Below are positions 15,504 through 26,100 of a stretch of 40,183 nt of DNA, in pieces. This stretch comes from a virus. The stretch is from positions 1 to 40,183 of the IMG/VR virus record IMGVR_UViG_3300036823_000084. The stretch is one strand, 5' to 3'. The translations under genes and the position numbers were made by a program. The notes beneath the pieces are model-generated. The model was given only the letters and a program-made list of their open reading frames with translations. It did no database searches and was not told the DNA's origin. Every line of letters starts with the position of its first letter. Position 1 is the first letter of the stretch.

Positions 15504-15814
15504 TGGGGATAAAAATCCAGCAGGTAGTCCAAAACAACGGAATAGATCATTACGGGTATAACTTCTTTTGCCCTGGATGTAGAAATTTGCACTGCGTGAC
15601 GACAGGTGGAGTGAAGAACAGTCAAGGGGCGACATGGAACTTCACTGGGACACCCGAAAGCCCTACTTTTTCACCCTCGATTCTATGCAACAAAGATGAC
15701 TCTTCGAATCGCTGTCATAGCTTCGTAAAAAACGGGCAAATTCAATTTCTGATGGATTGCTGGCATCAACTCAAAGGGAAGACCGTGCTTATTCCGGATT
15801 TTTGTGAAATATGA
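15503..15814 (+). CDS. DUF6527 (BubE-like) family protein
   Basis: This 103-residue protein shows the pattern I know from phage proteins now grouped as DUF6527: a paired-cysteine start (FFCPGCRNLHCV), then TPESPTFSPSILC, then CHSFVKNGQIQFLMDCWHQL and TVLIPDF. Older annotations call relatives ammonia monooxygenase, which is not credible here. Members also occur in bacterial ubiquitin-like (Bub) operons, where a peptidase role has been proposed; I recall this from memory. The start at 15503 overlaps the stop of the previous gene; a GTG at 15494 would add three residues. It sits among connector and tail genes, unusual for an enzyme-like protein. Confidence 0.75.
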   Translation: MGIKIQQVVQNNGIDHYGYNFFCPGCRNLHCVTTGGVKNSQGATWNFTGTPESPTFSPSILCNKDDSSNRCHSFVKNGQIQFLMDCWHQLKGKTVLIPDFCEI

Positions 15815-16518
15815 GCATCACCCTCAGCGTCCAGGCCTCGATGACCTACGTGCAGACGCTGATCGATAACCAGCGCCTGAACGTAAACAACATGGAACCC
15901 GGCGTGACCATGGCGAACACCGTGCTGGGCACGATGATGGGACCGCCTTTCACCTGGCGGCAGAACCGCAACAACCTCAACTTCGCCATTAACACAGCCG
16001 GGAAAACAGACTATGTGCAATCCGTGCCGACGATGGGATTCATCGAGACGCAGTGGCTGACGGATTCCGATGGAAACATCCTCGAACTGAATGGAGCGAC
16101 CGCGCTGGCAAAGGTGAGTTTCCAGAGGACGCCTACGCTGATCGCCCCGCAGTACGACGACAACCAGGGCAACATCACCTTCCGCGTAAATTCTGTACCC
16201 GACGCAGCCTACACCGCATTCCTGGATTTCCAGAATGCCGCGCCGCTGATCACAAGCCCCGCCGATGCGTTCCTGCCATTAAGTGACTACTTCGGTTACT
16301 TATTCAACAAGGGCATGTTGAGCGAGGGCGCGCTGCTGGTGAACGACTCGCGTTTCTCCATCTGGCGTTCGGAGTGGATTGCACAGTGTCTCGCTACGCA
16401 GGACGGCCTCGACGCGCAGGCGAAGGATATGTTTTACAACCAGTTTATGAATACGACCCGCACGGTGCAGCGCAGCCAGGACATGTCTCGAAACGGTGGA
16501 CAGGGACGGGCGCGATAG
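15811..16518 (+). CDS. putative tail connector protein
   Basis: This 235-residue protein begins in an ATGA overlap with the DUF6527 gene. It has a mixed, probably beta-rich first part (GPPFTWRQNRNNLNFAINT, TDYVQSVPTMGFIETQWL) and a helical end (GLDAQAKDMFYNQFMNTT, then a Gly/Arg-rich tail). I do not recognise a named family, but its place between a connector candidate and the large nozzle-like protein suggests a tail or head-tail joining role. The helical end with FMNTTRTVQRSQDMSRN is the kind of C-terminus seen in small virion proteins. Confidence 0.6.
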   Translation: MSITLSVQASMTYVQTLIDNQRLNVNNMEPGVTMANTVLGTMMGPPFTWRQNRNNLNFAINTAGKTDYVQSVPTMGFIETQWLTDSDGNILELNGATALAKVSFQRTPTLIAPQYDDNQGNITFRVNSVPDAAYTAFLDFQNAAPLITSPADAFLPLSDYFGYLFNKGMLSEGALLVNDSRFSIWRSEWIAQCLATQDGLDAQAKDMFYNQFMNTTRTVQRSQDMSRNGGQGRAR

Positions 16519-19500
16519 ATGCCGGGACCGATCGCAGCAGCCGGAGCGGTAGCCAACCCCACCAAGTACGCGGCGCTGAGCATGGGCGCGCGGCAGATGA
16601 CCGGGCTATGGACCCAGCGCAGCCCCTATCGGGATGCGGCCGTGCCGTACCTGCAGGCGAAGTTCTACGGCGGCAGCCGCTTCGATTCCATCCTTGACGG
16701 ATTGAACCGCGAGATCAGCGTAGATCTCACCGACAAGCGCAGCCCCGGCTCGATCGTCTTCAACGCAGACACCTTTCCGGGGATCGAGAGCTTCTATGCG
16801 TGGAAGACGCTGCGCAACAGTGTGGAAGCGATTCGCGTGCTGGGCGACGGAAGCGACGGAACGCTCTACGATGCAACCCCAGGACAAAAGACCGCACTCT
16901 TCACCAAGAGCGCCGGCGCCGGCGCGAACCGGATGCTGGGCCTGCCCAATGCGCAGTTCTACCTCGGCAACGGAGTGGATCAGAAGAAATGGCTCTTCCC
17001 CGGTGGATGGCAGGCAAGCAAGGTTGTGACGCCGGGAACGCTGATCAATCAAGGCGCGGAGCCAGGAACTCTCTTCATGGCGCTGGGCGGCATCACGGTG
17101 CCGATCGTGGCCACTGCGGTCTCTGGCAGCGGATCGTCATGGCAGCATCTGGTGTACGTCAATCCCGCGCAGGTTCCGATCAACTTCGCCAATCTCGTCG
17201 GCGTCGAAGTGACGTTCTCCGGATTGACCACGGATACGGACTTGAACGGAGAGACGCTGACAGTGGACACGGTGCTGAGTTCCACGCTGGGCATCTTCCA
17301 GGTCACCTTCACCAGCGGGACCGCGCAGGCCTACACGCCGGACACCGGCTCCGCGACGACGGGAGACGGAACCACCGGCGGCAGTTCGCCAGGGTTCGAC
17401 TTCACCCGCCTGCACGTGACACAGGACAGCGGCCAGCAATGGAAGTGCTATGGGGCAGCGGTCGAGAACACCGGACTGACCGCGCCATTGGTGCCGCCGA
17501 CGCTGACGCCGGTAACAGGACGATTCTGGCAGCCCAACACCGCCTTTCCGCAGTTCACCAGCCTGCTCGATTCAAACGGCAACATCGAAGTTCTCGCCTC
17601 GACCATGGGAACCTTGCGTAGCGGACCGCTCTATCCGACATGGACCGTCGCGCCCGCAGCCGCGCAGCTGGTGGCGACCAACCTTACGGGAACCCCAACG
17701 CCGCTCGCCAACACCTTCGGCACGATCTACCAGAACATCAGCGCGAACGTCGAACTGCACCAAGGCTTCGGGAACGTCGTCGCCGGCGGCGCGATTGCAT
17801 GGTTCAAACTGCTCATCGGCCCCACGAGTCCTCCCACGATGAACACCTGGGGAACGACGTTCACGGCGACCGACAAGGCCGGCACCGGCAGCAACGGCCA
17901 ACTTGGATTCAACTTCACCGTTCCGCCCGGATGGTTCTACGAGATGCAGTCCGGGGGAGATGTCGATGCGACCCCCGGCTATTGGGACAGCACCGCGCTG
18001 TCTCCAGTCGCGACCGGGATCGCGACGCCGGGAGGCGCGAACGCTGTCACCAAAGACGGAGGGTTGACCTGGTACAACCTGGGCCAGCCGGGTGTGTGGC
18101 AGGCCGACGCCGCCAACGCCGGCGTGACCGGTTCCTGTCTGATCGACTCGAACAACAACCTGCAGTGGCTCTTCAACGGCGTAGGCGGCACCAGTGGCGT
18201 GACAGAGCCGACTTGGGGAACAGGGCTTGGCGACAATACGACGGACGGCGGCCTGACGTGGGTGTGCATCTCGACCGGAGGCTCGGGAGTGGCGCTGACG
18301 TACAAGACGCTGCAGTACTCCTACAGCCTGCACGGCGTCGATGGCAGCCTGAGCACCGCCGCACCGGTTGCGATCGTCTACGGAGGCGTGCTGGGCACGA
18401 CGCCCGCGGTGCTCGATCCCACGCTTATCGTTGCGGCGACCTCGGCCGGAATGTTCTCCGATCCGCAGATCGATGCCATATGGATCTGGCGCACGGCGCA
18501 GGGGCAGCCAACACTTGTTCTCGAAGACCAGATCCCGGCCGATGGACTGACAAACTCTTTCAGCTATGGAGAGGCCGGAATCGCGGACACGTCGATTCTT
18601 GGGCTTGCTGCATTAAATCCGCTGATCCCGGCTCCCATCAACGGAAGCAGCAATCCGCCGACGCCGACCAGCCTTCCGATGTGCTTCGCGTTTCAGCGGG
18701 TGTGGTGGGCGGACGGCAATCTGGTGCGGTTCTCGGGAGGACCTGACACACTTGCCGCCAACGGCAACACCACACAGCCGCCACTCAACTTTCTTCAATT
18801 TCTGGGGATGGTGTATGACATTGTGCCGGTGACTGTGCAGGACGGAGGCCTGCTCGTGTTCACCAGCTCCGGGATTCAGATCATCCTGGGCAGCGGCACG
18901 GCCAGCGATCCGTTCTATGCGACCAGCTACTACAACAACGTGAACGTGGCCGGTTACAACTGCGTCTGCATCCAGGGCACGATGTTGTTTGTGCTCGAGG
19001 TGAATCTCAAGCTCAGCTCGATCGCGATCCAATATCCGTTCAACCCCAACACTGGATATACCGAGATCGGGTTCCCCATCGGCGACCAGCTGCGCAAGGT
19101 GACGACGGGCGGAATCAGCGCATCGCTGTACAGCTCCGCGACGGCGTTTCTGAGTTACAACGACCAGAGCACCGAAGAAAATGCGCTGTACGTGGCCGAT
19201 GGTGCGGTGGGATGGTTCCGCATGACTGCGGTGTCGCCGCCCGAGAGCGGGCTGATATGGCATCCGCGCCGCGCGATCGTCGGAGGCACGAGCGCGGTGC
19301 AGGCAGTGGAGACCTCGCCGGGCCAGACCCAGCTGCTGATCGGGCCGCCTGCCGGAACGCCGGGCCCCATTCTCTGCCGCGACGACACCGGCGCGGTGTA
19401 CAGCGACAACGGCACAGGATATCCGGGGTGGGATGTCAAAGGCGTCACCCAGCTTTGCACAACCGGCCAGTGGGCCGAGACGGTGCATATCAGCGCGAAG

Positions 19501-19800
19501 TCGATGCCGGTAGGCAAGCGCCCGATCGTGAGCATTCTGCTGGGCGAGATCAAGCCAAGCACCAAGCGGCCGTACCGCGCGCTGAAGCTCGACGACAAGA
19601 GCAACGATCCGGCGCGAACGCCGAAAAGCCAGAGCGTCTTCAGCGACAGGTACGTGCTGAAACAGAGCGGAGTTAATACTCTGAGCGATTCTTTGTTGAC
19701 GAAGTTCGACTATGGCAGCCAGACGGTAGGAGATGAGCTGCTGGATTGGGGCATCTACGCGCGAGAGCACGACGAGCGCGAGGAGCAGGTAGCCAAGTAG
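16519..19800 (+). CDS. large tail protein, nozzle-like
   Basis: This 1093-residue virion protein directly follows the connector gene. Its N-terminus (TGLWTQRSPYRDAAVPYLQA, then FYGGSRFDSILDGLNREIS) and its beta-rich body with FCFAFQRVWWADGN-like and GLLVFTSSGIQIILGSG segments recall tail-tube or nozzle proteins of short-tailed phages. The second and third quarters hold several copies of a small module ending in DGGLTWVC or DGGLTWYN (near residues 515-580), probably surface domains inserted in a beta-propeller. About 60 residues at the C-terminus are charged (YAREHDEREEQVAK). It probably closes the tail and anchors fibres. The nozzle assignment is by analogy with T7 gp12, not by alignment. Confidence 0.65.
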   Translation: MPGPIAAAGAVANPTKYAALSMGARQMTGLWTQRSPYRDAAVPYLQAKFYGGSRFDSILDGLNREISVDLTDKRSPGSIVFNADTFPGIESFYAWKTLRNSVEAIRVLGDGSDGTLYDATPGQKTALFTKSAGAGANRMLGLPNAQFYLGNGVDQKKWLFPGGWQASKVVTPGTLINQGAEPGTLFMALGGITVPIVATAVSGSGSSWQHLVYVNPAQVPINFANLVGVEVTFSGLTTDTDLNGETLTVDTVLSSTLGIFQVTFTSGTAQAYTPDTGSATTGDGTTGGSSPGFDFTRLHVTQDSGQQWKCYGAAVENTGLTAPLVPPTLTPVTGRFWQPNTAFPQFTSLLDSNGNIEVLASTMGTLRSGPLYPTWTVAPAAAQLVATNLTGTPTPLANTFGTIYQNISANVELHQGFGNVVAGGAIAWFKLLIGPTSPPTMNTWGTTFTATDKAGTGSNGQLGFNFTVPPGWFYEMQSGGDVDATPGYWDSTALSPVATGIATPGGANAVTKDGGLTWYNLGQPGVWQADAANAGVTGSCLIDSNNNLQWLFNGVGGTSGVTEPTWGTGLGDNTTDGGLTWVCISTGGSGVALTYKTLQYSYSLHGVDGSLSTAAPVAIVYGGVLGTTPAVLDPTLIVAATSAGMFSDPQIDAIWIWRTAQGQPTLVLEDQIPADGLTNSFSYGEAGIADTSILGLAALNPLIPAPINGSSNPPTPTSLPMCFAFQRVWWADGNLVRFSGGPDTLAANGNTTQPPLNFLQFLGMVYDIVPVTVQDGGLLVFTSSGIQIILGSGTASDPFYATSYYNNVNVAGYNCVCIQGTMLFVLEVNLKLSSIAIQYPFNPNTGYTEIGFPIGDQLRKVTTGGISASLYSSATAFLSYNDQSTEENALYVADGAVGWFRMTAVSPPESGLIWHPRRAIVGGTSAVQAVETSPGQTQLLIGPPAGTPGPILCRDDTGAVYSDNGTGYPGWDVKGVTQLCTTGQWAETVHISAKSMPVGKRPIVSILLGEIKPSTKRPYRALKLDDKSNDPARTPKSQSVFSDRYVLKQSGVNTLSDSLLTKFDYGSQTVGDELLDWGIYAREHDEREEQVAK

Positions 19801-19813
19801 AGGAGGTACGGCT

Positions 19814-20290
19814 GTGAAAAGTCTTCCGGTGTATCAGTTCGACGGTTATACGTTTCGCCCCGCGACTCCGGACGATCAGCCTTTGGCGCGGCAATGGAAC
19901 ATGATGGACCCGGATCACAAATGGGAGATGCAGTATCCGGATTACTGGATCGACCAGAACAGCCAGGTGAACAGCTACGTGTTGGAAGATGCGATCGGCA
20001 TCCTGTTTTTCGTGAAGTCGATCCGGCACATGGGTGGTGAACTGGAGATCTCGCTGCAGTTCGATCGACAGTGCGGCATGGTCTCGAAGACAAGGGTGAT
20101 GCGAGGCATGGAAGTGGGCTTTAAGTGGCTGAAAGCGGCGCTGCCCATGAACGGATTCAAGGCTTTATATTTCGTGAGCAAGAACGAGGACCTGATAGTG
20201 TTCACGGAAAAGAGGTTGGGCTTTGTGAAAGACGGAATGCGGGAGATTTACAGGCTGAAGGACGAACCTGAAGTGAAACAGGCTTCATAA
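19814..20290 (+). CDS. GNAT-like acetyltransferase-fold protein
   Basis: This 158-residue protein starts at GTG with a perfect AGGAGG seven bases upstream. It resembles the GNAT fold: a first strand and helix FRPATPDDQPLARQWNMM, a central pair of strands around GILFFVKSIRHMGGELEISL, a helix after SKTRVMRGMEVGFKWLK, and a last segment LYFVSKNEDLIVFTEKRLGF. The acetyl-CoA loop pattern (R/Q-x-x-G-x-G/A) is only weakly preserved as RVMRGME. It lies between tail and ejection-protein genes, where GNAT-like proteins are known in several podoviruses. It may modify a virion or host protein or be structural. Confidence 0.6.
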   Translation: MKSLPVYQFDGYTFRPATPDDQPLARQWNMMDPDHKWEMQYPDYWIDQNSQVNSYVLEDAIGILFFVKSIRHMGGELEISLQFDRQCGMVSKTRVMRGMEVGFKWLKAALPMNGFKALYFVSKNEDLIVFTEKRLGFVKDGMREIYRLKDEPEVKQAS

Positions 20291-20302
20291 GAGGGAGGCG
20301 CG

Positions 20303-20572
20303 ATGGCAGGTAAGTGGATTCAGAAAGCGGATGCAAAAATGAAGGCCAATCACACTAAAGGATCATTCGGGAAGGCGACCGCGAAGAAAATTTCCGCCGG
20401 TCTCAAAATGGGTGGAAAGATGGCGAAGAAGGCACAATTTGCGAAGAACATGAAAGCGATCGCCGCGAAGCACAAAAACCACGCGGGCAGCGGCGGCATG
20501 CGTGCAGCCAAGGGGCACGATGCGATCGGCGACCATCCCGGCTATTCCATGATGATGAAGATGAAGAAATAG
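20303..20572 (+). CDS. small Lys-rich protein
   Basis: This 89-residue protein is extremely basic (Lys about a quarter) with Gly, Ala and Met (SFGKATAKKISAGLKMGGKM, MMMKMKK at the end). GGGAGG precedes the ATG. It probably has little fixed structure and could bind DNA or travel in the head with it. The genes after it look like ejection proteins, so it may belong to that set. No family is recognised. Confidence 0.6.
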   Translation: MAGKWIQKADAKMKANHTKGSFGKATAKKISAGLKMGGKMAKKAQFAKNMKAIAAKHKNHAGSGGMRAAKGHDAIGDHPGYSMMMKMKK

Positions 20573-20585
20573 TAGGAGGTGTGCT

Positions 20586-21203
20586 ATCTCGGGACCTACG
20601 GCGCAGCAAACGCAGTTGGGCGACGCCCAGCTTGCGGCGTACCAGCAGGCGAGCGATTTAACCAAGCAGCAGTATGCGAATCAGCAGTCCATCTACGGGC
20701 CGATGACGCAGCAGTTCCAATCGATCTTCGCGAAAGGCCCTGGGCAGAAGGGCTTCACCGGCGAAGAAGAATCGGACCTGAACGCGCAGGCCGTAGAAGG
20801 CACGGCCGAAAACTACGGCAACGCCGCGCGCGCAGTCGGCGAGACCACGGCGGCGAGGGGAGGCGGCACTAACCCGTTGCCGAGCGGGGCGGATTCCGCG
20901 ATCCAGGGCAATGTCGCCACCAGCGCAGCCCAGGAGGAATCGAGGCAGGAGAGCCAGATCGAAGCGGCCGACTACTCCGAAGGGCATAGCGATTGGGAGG
21001 CAGCGGGAGCGGGACTGCAGTCGATCGCCGCCGGCGACAACCCGCTGGGATTTGAGAACGCGGCGACCAGCTCCGGAAGCGCGGCAGAAACTACCGCCGG
21101 CGCGATCGCCAGCGAAGACGATAGCTGGCTGAATGCGACGATCGGAGCCGTTGGCACCGCCGCAGGTATGGCATCGGGTGCAAGCATCAGCAAGTGGGGA
21201 TAG
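20586..21203 (+). CDS. putative ejection (internal virion) protein, possible ATC start
   Basis: The frame has no ATG or GTG at its beginning. A perfect AGGAGG at 20574-20579 is followed six bases later by ATC (20586), in frame, which would give a 205-residue protein starting (M)SGPTAQQTQLGDAQLAAY. The alternative is TTG at 20616 with no ribosome binding site. The protein is rich in Gln, Ala and Gly. It has a helical first half (LAAYQQASDLTKQQYANQQ) and a small-residue hydrophobic end (ATIGAVGTAAGMASGAS), as in ejected proteins of short-tailed phages. The start codon is inferred, and a base error in an ATG is also possible. Confidence 0.65.
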   Translation: MSGPTAQQTQLGDAQLAAYQQASDLTKQQYANQQSIYGPMTQQFQSIFAKGPGQKGFTGEEESDLNAQAVEGTAENYGNAARAVGETTAARGGGTNPLPSGADSAIQGNVATSAAQEESRQESQIEAADYSEGHSDWEAAGAGLQSIAAGDNPLGFENAATSSGSAAETTAGAIASEDDSWLNATIGAVGTAAGMASGASISKWG

Positions 21204-21212
21204 GGAGAGACT

Positions 21213-23177
21213 ATGGGCGGAACAACATCGGGAGCACAGGCAGCAAGCCAGATGCAGGATGCGGGAGCGGCCACAGCGGGTGGATGGGATGCGGCGGCGA
21301 CTCCTCCACCAACACCACCACAGTCTGCACCAGCGGGCTCACAGCCGCCCGGCAGCGGGCAGCCTGCCCAATCCCCTGCCGCGACGCCATTGGCGACGCC
21401 TGGAGGCTCTGCACCGGGTTCCACACCTCCACCGCCAGCCCCAACGCAACCAGTGGTCGTGACCTCGCAGAAGGCACCGGGGATTATGGGAGTCGTGGAC
21501 TCGATCGCCGATGCGCTGGTAGGTAAAACGAAGCCGGAGATGGGTACCGATGCCCAGGGCAACCAGTATGTGAAACAGCAGACGATGACGCGCGGCCAGC
21601 AATGGGTGCGGATCGGCGCGGGCTTGCTGGGCGGGGCAGCCAAGGGGTTCGCGGCGGGAAAGGGACGCAACCCCGGAGCTGCAGCGGCGGCGGGATTCGA
21701 CCAGGGCCAGCAGCAGGCGAAGGACGCGGCGGCGCAGACACCCGCGTTACAGAAACAGATCCTCGCCGACGCCAACTATCAGAAGCTGCGCATGGACACC
21801 GCAGAGCAGGCGTGGCATCTGACCGCGTTGCAGCACGAGGCGACACAGCACGATGTGACATTCGCGCAGGGACAGGAAGACAGGCTGATGAAGGTGGACG
21901 GCGCAACGCTGCTGGGAACCGCTGCCCATCCCAACGACATCGACAGAATCCTTAAGGTAGAGCCGAACGTGATGAAGGCCATGATTCAGGATCATCAGAT
22001 CGAGATCCTGCCGCACTACAATCCGGACGGCACCGCAGCCGGAATCCGCGTCTTCAAAATGCCGGACAATTACCGTAAGACGATCGAGCCGGCAGGAACT
22101 GTCTTCCACACCTTCGACAGCACGACGGGCCAGTTTATCGAGCACAAAAGCAGTGAACCTCTGACCGCTGGCGAAGTAGACGACTACGAGACCGCAGCCG
22201 GCAACGCCTCGCAAAAGTTCAAGCTCGACCAGGCGAACATTGCCCAGAAGGCGGCCGAGACCGCAGAACAAAAAGCCAACGCAGGCAAAGCGACCGCAGA
22301 AGCTACGAAGGTGCCGAGCGAAATCGCCGAGGCCAAGGCGCGCACCGCCCAGGCGTATTCAGCGGCCGAGAAGGACAGGGCGCAGGCGAAGCAATTGAAC
22401 GAGGGCGGCGACCAGCAGACGATTCAAAACAACGCGCAGCAACTGGTGGAGGGACAGGCCGACCCGTCGAATCTGAGCAAGCGATCGAAGACCTACGATG
22501 CCACCCTAGCCGCTGCGAACGCATATTCTCTGCAGAAGTATGGAAAGCCGTTCGATGTGGCGAAGGCGGTTGGCGATTATAAATTCGCCACCAACACCCA
22601 GACGTACAACACGCTGAACTACCTCAACAGTCTTACAGGCCGCGATGACAAGAGCGGCAATCTGGGCAAGCTGGTGCAGATGTCCGATGCGATGCCGCGC
22701 GCCACAACGTTCCCGCCTCTGAACGAAGCGGCGCAATGGGCGAAGCTGTCGAGCGGCAATCAACAGGTTGCCAGCTACTACGCCGCCGTGACGGAGGTTT
22801 CCGATCAGATCGCAAAGATTCTGCAGGGCAGCGGTACCGGAGGAGGCGGAACTTCCGATGCGAAGCTGAAACAGGCGCAGGACCTGTTCAGTAAAGGATT
22901 CACGGCAGGCCAGATCCGAGGCGTAGCGAATGACACTCTGCGGCCACTGCTGGCCAACCGAAAGACCGAGATCATCGGCGACAACCGCTATCTGCAGCAG
23001 TGGCACCAGCCACAGCAACAACAGCAGCAGCAGGGAGGACAGCCGCCGGCTCTCCCCACGGATGCGCCGCCACCGGCTCAGGGGATGAGCCGCATCTGGG
23101 CACCCGGTTCGCCGACCTGGAAGGACGTTCCGACGAATCAGATTCCTAAAAACATTCCCGGCCTGGTGGTGAAATGA
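21213..23177 (+). CDS. putative ejection (internal virion) protein
   Basis: This 654-residue protein has a Pro/Ala/Gln-rich disordered N-terminus (about 20-85) and a Gly/Ala-rich stretch that could insert in membranes (about 132-160, VRIGAGLLGGAAKGFAAGKG). A long helical middle is rich in Ala, Gln, Lys and Glu (about 330-420, KAAETAEQKANAGKATAEAT), and a run of seven Gln lies near 608-614. Such helical, low-complexity proteins located after the nozzle gene are typically injected with the DNA in podoviruses. Its stop overlaps the start of the next, larger ejection protein. Codon use and composition match its neighbours. Confidence 0.65.
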   Translation: MGGTTSGAQAASQMQDAGAATAGGWDAAATPPPTPPQSAPAGSQPPGSGQPAQSPAATPLATPGGSAPGSTPPPPAPTQPVVVTSQKAPGIMGVVDSIADALVGKTKPEMGTDAQGNQYVKQQTMTRGQQWVRIGAGLLGGAAKGFAAGKGRNPGAAAAAGFDQGQQQAKDAAAQTPALQKQILADANYQKLRMDTAEQAWHLTALQHEATQHDVTFAQGQEDRLMKVDGATLLGTAAHPNDIDRILKVEPNVMKAMIQDHQIEILPHYNPDGTAAGIRVFKMPDNYRKTIEPAGTVFHTFDSTTGQFIEHKSSEPLTAGEVDDYETAAGNASQKFKLDQANIAQKAAETAEQKANAGKATAEATKVPSEIAEAKARTAQAYSAAEKDRAQAKQLNEGGDQQTIQNNAQQLVEGQADPSNLSKRSKTYDATLAAANAYSLQKYGKPFDVAKAVGDYKFATNTQTYNTLNYLNSLTGRDDKSGNLGKLVQMSDAMPRATTFPPLNEAAQWAKLSSGNQQVASYYAAVTEVSDQIAKILQGSGTGGGGTSDAKLKQAQDLFSKGFTAGQIRGVANDTLRPLLANRKTEIIGDNRYLQQWHQPQQQQQQQGGQPPALPTDAPPPAQGMSRIWAPGSPTWKDVPTNQIPKNIPGLVVK

Positions 23178-26100
23178 GCGCCGCCGCAGATCCCCTTGCT
23201 GGTATCGGCGCTGCAGTTGGAGCGCCACCGCCCGCAAGCGGCAGCGACCCACTCGCTGGGCTTGGAAATCCGGTAGGCGCGGCAGCCTCCTCTCCCGCAC
23301 CCGCGCCTACCGGACTAACCGACAACCCCAAGGGCGAAGGCACCTACCAGATGCAGGGGCCGAGCGGCAATCTGGCCGTGCCTTACTCGAAGGTAGCGAC
23401 GGCCACACAGCAGCACGGCTACACCCTGGCCGACGCCGACGCGCCGCGCTACGCGAAGGACGCGGCCAACGATCCGATTCAGCAGCTCAAGGATCTCAAC
23501 ACCGGATTTACCGGCGCGCTGTCACAAACCGGACGCACCGCAGAGAAGGCCATCACTCACGTTCCGATTCTGGGAAAGATTCTGGCCAACAGCAAAGGCT
23601 TTCAGCAGAGCGAGGCCGAAGACGAGGCGCGCGCGAACGCGCCGAACGACACGCCCGCGAAGATGTCAGGGGCAGCGATCGAAAACATTCTGGAGTTCGC
23701 AGCCGGCGACGAGGCGCTAAAAGGACTGAGCTACAGCGAAAAGCTGATGAAGCTCGCACCCGTAGCGAAGCTGATGGAGAAAAGCCCATACCTAGCCAAA
23801 GCCTTCGACACGGCGATCCGCACAGGCATGGTTGGGGCTGGACAGGCCGCAGGGCATGGCGCGGACGCGGCGACGGCACTTGAAAGCGGAGCTGCTACCG
23901 GAGCCACAGGCGGATTACTGGAGGGCGGCCTGGGCGCAGTAGGCAGCTTTGCCAAGCGCACAGCGCCAGCCATTGAGGACATCGCCGGCGAGAAGGTTCA
24001 GACACTCGCATCGCAGCGGCCGGGAACCGTACCGCGCGGCGACGTGGGTGTTAACGAAGTTCCCAAGGTGGGAGCAGCGCAGCAGGCAGCAGCTCCGCGC
24101 GTCTTCCAGAACCTTGCGCAGCGCGCGACCAAGGACGCGCTCGAGGAGGCCAACCAAAGCCGCGTTGTGGCGGGAAAAATCACCGACCCCGCGCGCATGT
24201 TGCCAGCGCCCGAGGGTGCGCAGCCTTACCCGTTCACGATCGAGGGACCAGGTGCGGGCTTCGAGGAAGTACCAGGCGGAACGGAGCCGCGCAAAAAACA
24301 GATCGGCACGCAGTACGTTGCGGGGAAAGGCTCCGGCACGGCGCCGACGACAGAGCCGTACAACGAGGGCACCTTCAAATACGGCGATAGCCAAGCGTTG
24401 CCACAGGTCAATGACTCCGAGCCATTTCAAGGGCCGACGCACAAAGAGCCGGTGTTTCAATACCTCACCGATCTCAAGCCAGGACAGGAGGCGGGAAGCA
24501 CGAAGGTGACAGGTGGAGGAGATCTCGTCGCAGCGGACCCGGAGACGGCACAGGCCCATCTGAGCCGGTTGAACGATCTGGTAGACCATCCACCAGAAGG
24601 CGCAACCGCTGGCCAGATGGGAGCGATCGAGGAGGCGCGAGACAGTCTGCAAGAGCAGATGGATATGTACCACAGCTATCAGCGCACATTGCCGAACTTC
24701 AATCCGCTCGACTCCACACGCGCAGCCGAGAGCGTGGGACACTTCGGCGATGCCGCCGACCAGCTGCAGAACGCGGCCAAACCGATCTATCAGAAGTTCG
24801 ACGAGGCGACAGACGGCAAGTTCGCTGATCTCAACCGCGCGAGGACCGCAGCCGGCAAGCGCGGCGACTTCACCGCGAAGCACGATTACGAAAACCAGAT
24901 CGACCACCTCATCGACGAGACGCCGGGGATCTCGCGGCCGGACCGCCTGCAGGCCACAAGGCTATGGAATAAATCGAAGGTGCTGGACGGACTCAACGAT
25001 GTTGTGAACGATGCCGCGAACGTCGATGACAAGTACGCCTCGCAGGTTGCCGGTGGCCGCGTGCTGAGCGGCGTACGGATGCGGAACGGGATGCAGCAGC
25101 TCATCAAGCGCTACGGCGCGGACCGCCTCGAGAGCGTGATCGGCAAAGACGGCATGGAGAACATGACCCGCATCTCTGATCTGCTGAATACGCCGAAGGC
25201 CGCGCAGGGTTTCAAGGGAATGAGCCTGAGCGTGTTGCACAATATCATGCACGGCAAGGTGGGAGGCGCGCTGGGTGCGGCGGCGGGACATCACCTGTTC
25301 GGATTCGAGGGAGCGGTCGCGGGATCGTATGCCGGCGCGAAGGCCGAACGATGGATGCTGCAGATGGCCGCGACCAGCCCGCGCGTCGGGAAGCTGCTGG
25401 ACTATGCGGTGCGCAACAACGTGACGCCGAAGGTGGCGGCGGCGGGAATCTCGGCTGCGATGATTCAGGAGAGCCAGCCGGACCAGCCGGCGACGACGAC
25501 GCCATCCGAGAAGAAGAAGCCGCTTACCATGCTGAGCGACGAGGCCAATGACAGCGCGCCGGCGAACAACACAAACGTGGACGCAAGTGCAACGCCGCAG
25601 GCGCAGGCCGACGCTGCGATCGCGAACACGCCGGCAGCGGTGCAGCAGGCTTACCACGCCGTAGACCCCGCAGTGGTGCAGGGCCAGCCGCTGAGCGGCC
25701 GCGGCGGCAATGCAGCCGATGCCAGCGTGGACCAGGGCGCGGGAAACAACACGATCGAGATCAACGATCCGGCCAGCTTCCAGCGCCACCCGGCATCGAC
25801 CACGGCTCACGAGCTCGTCCACACCTGGCAGAACAATCTGCCGCCATCGGTGCAGGCGAATATTCCTGCGGACGCCGAAGACATGAGCGCGTTCAATATC
25901 GCCGACGCCGACAAGCTGCGGGCGCAGGGCCACACGCTGGCAACCATCCCTCGCGAGAAGGCGGCGACGATCGTACAGAAGTACATCGAAGACCCGAAGG
26001 CAAACGCGAACCTGAAACCGTGGGTCGATGACATGGGGAAGACGGCGCTTTCGAGTACGCTACCGACAGCACCGAATGCCACGAAGTTGAACACGACGCC

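Noticed and set aside
17640-18746. 368-codon plus frame inside the large tail gene
   Set aside because: Arg-rich shadow of the long frame in another phase, without a ribosome binding site.
18613-19770. 385-codon reverse frame opposite the large tail gene
   Set aside because: Long shadow in GC-rich sequence; composition is Arg/His/Ala-rich and no start signal is seen.
23915-25933. Two reverse frames of over 300 codons opposite the giant ejection gene
   Set aside because: Shadow frames; the plus-strand protein is continuous, coupled at both ends and has a recognisable motif.
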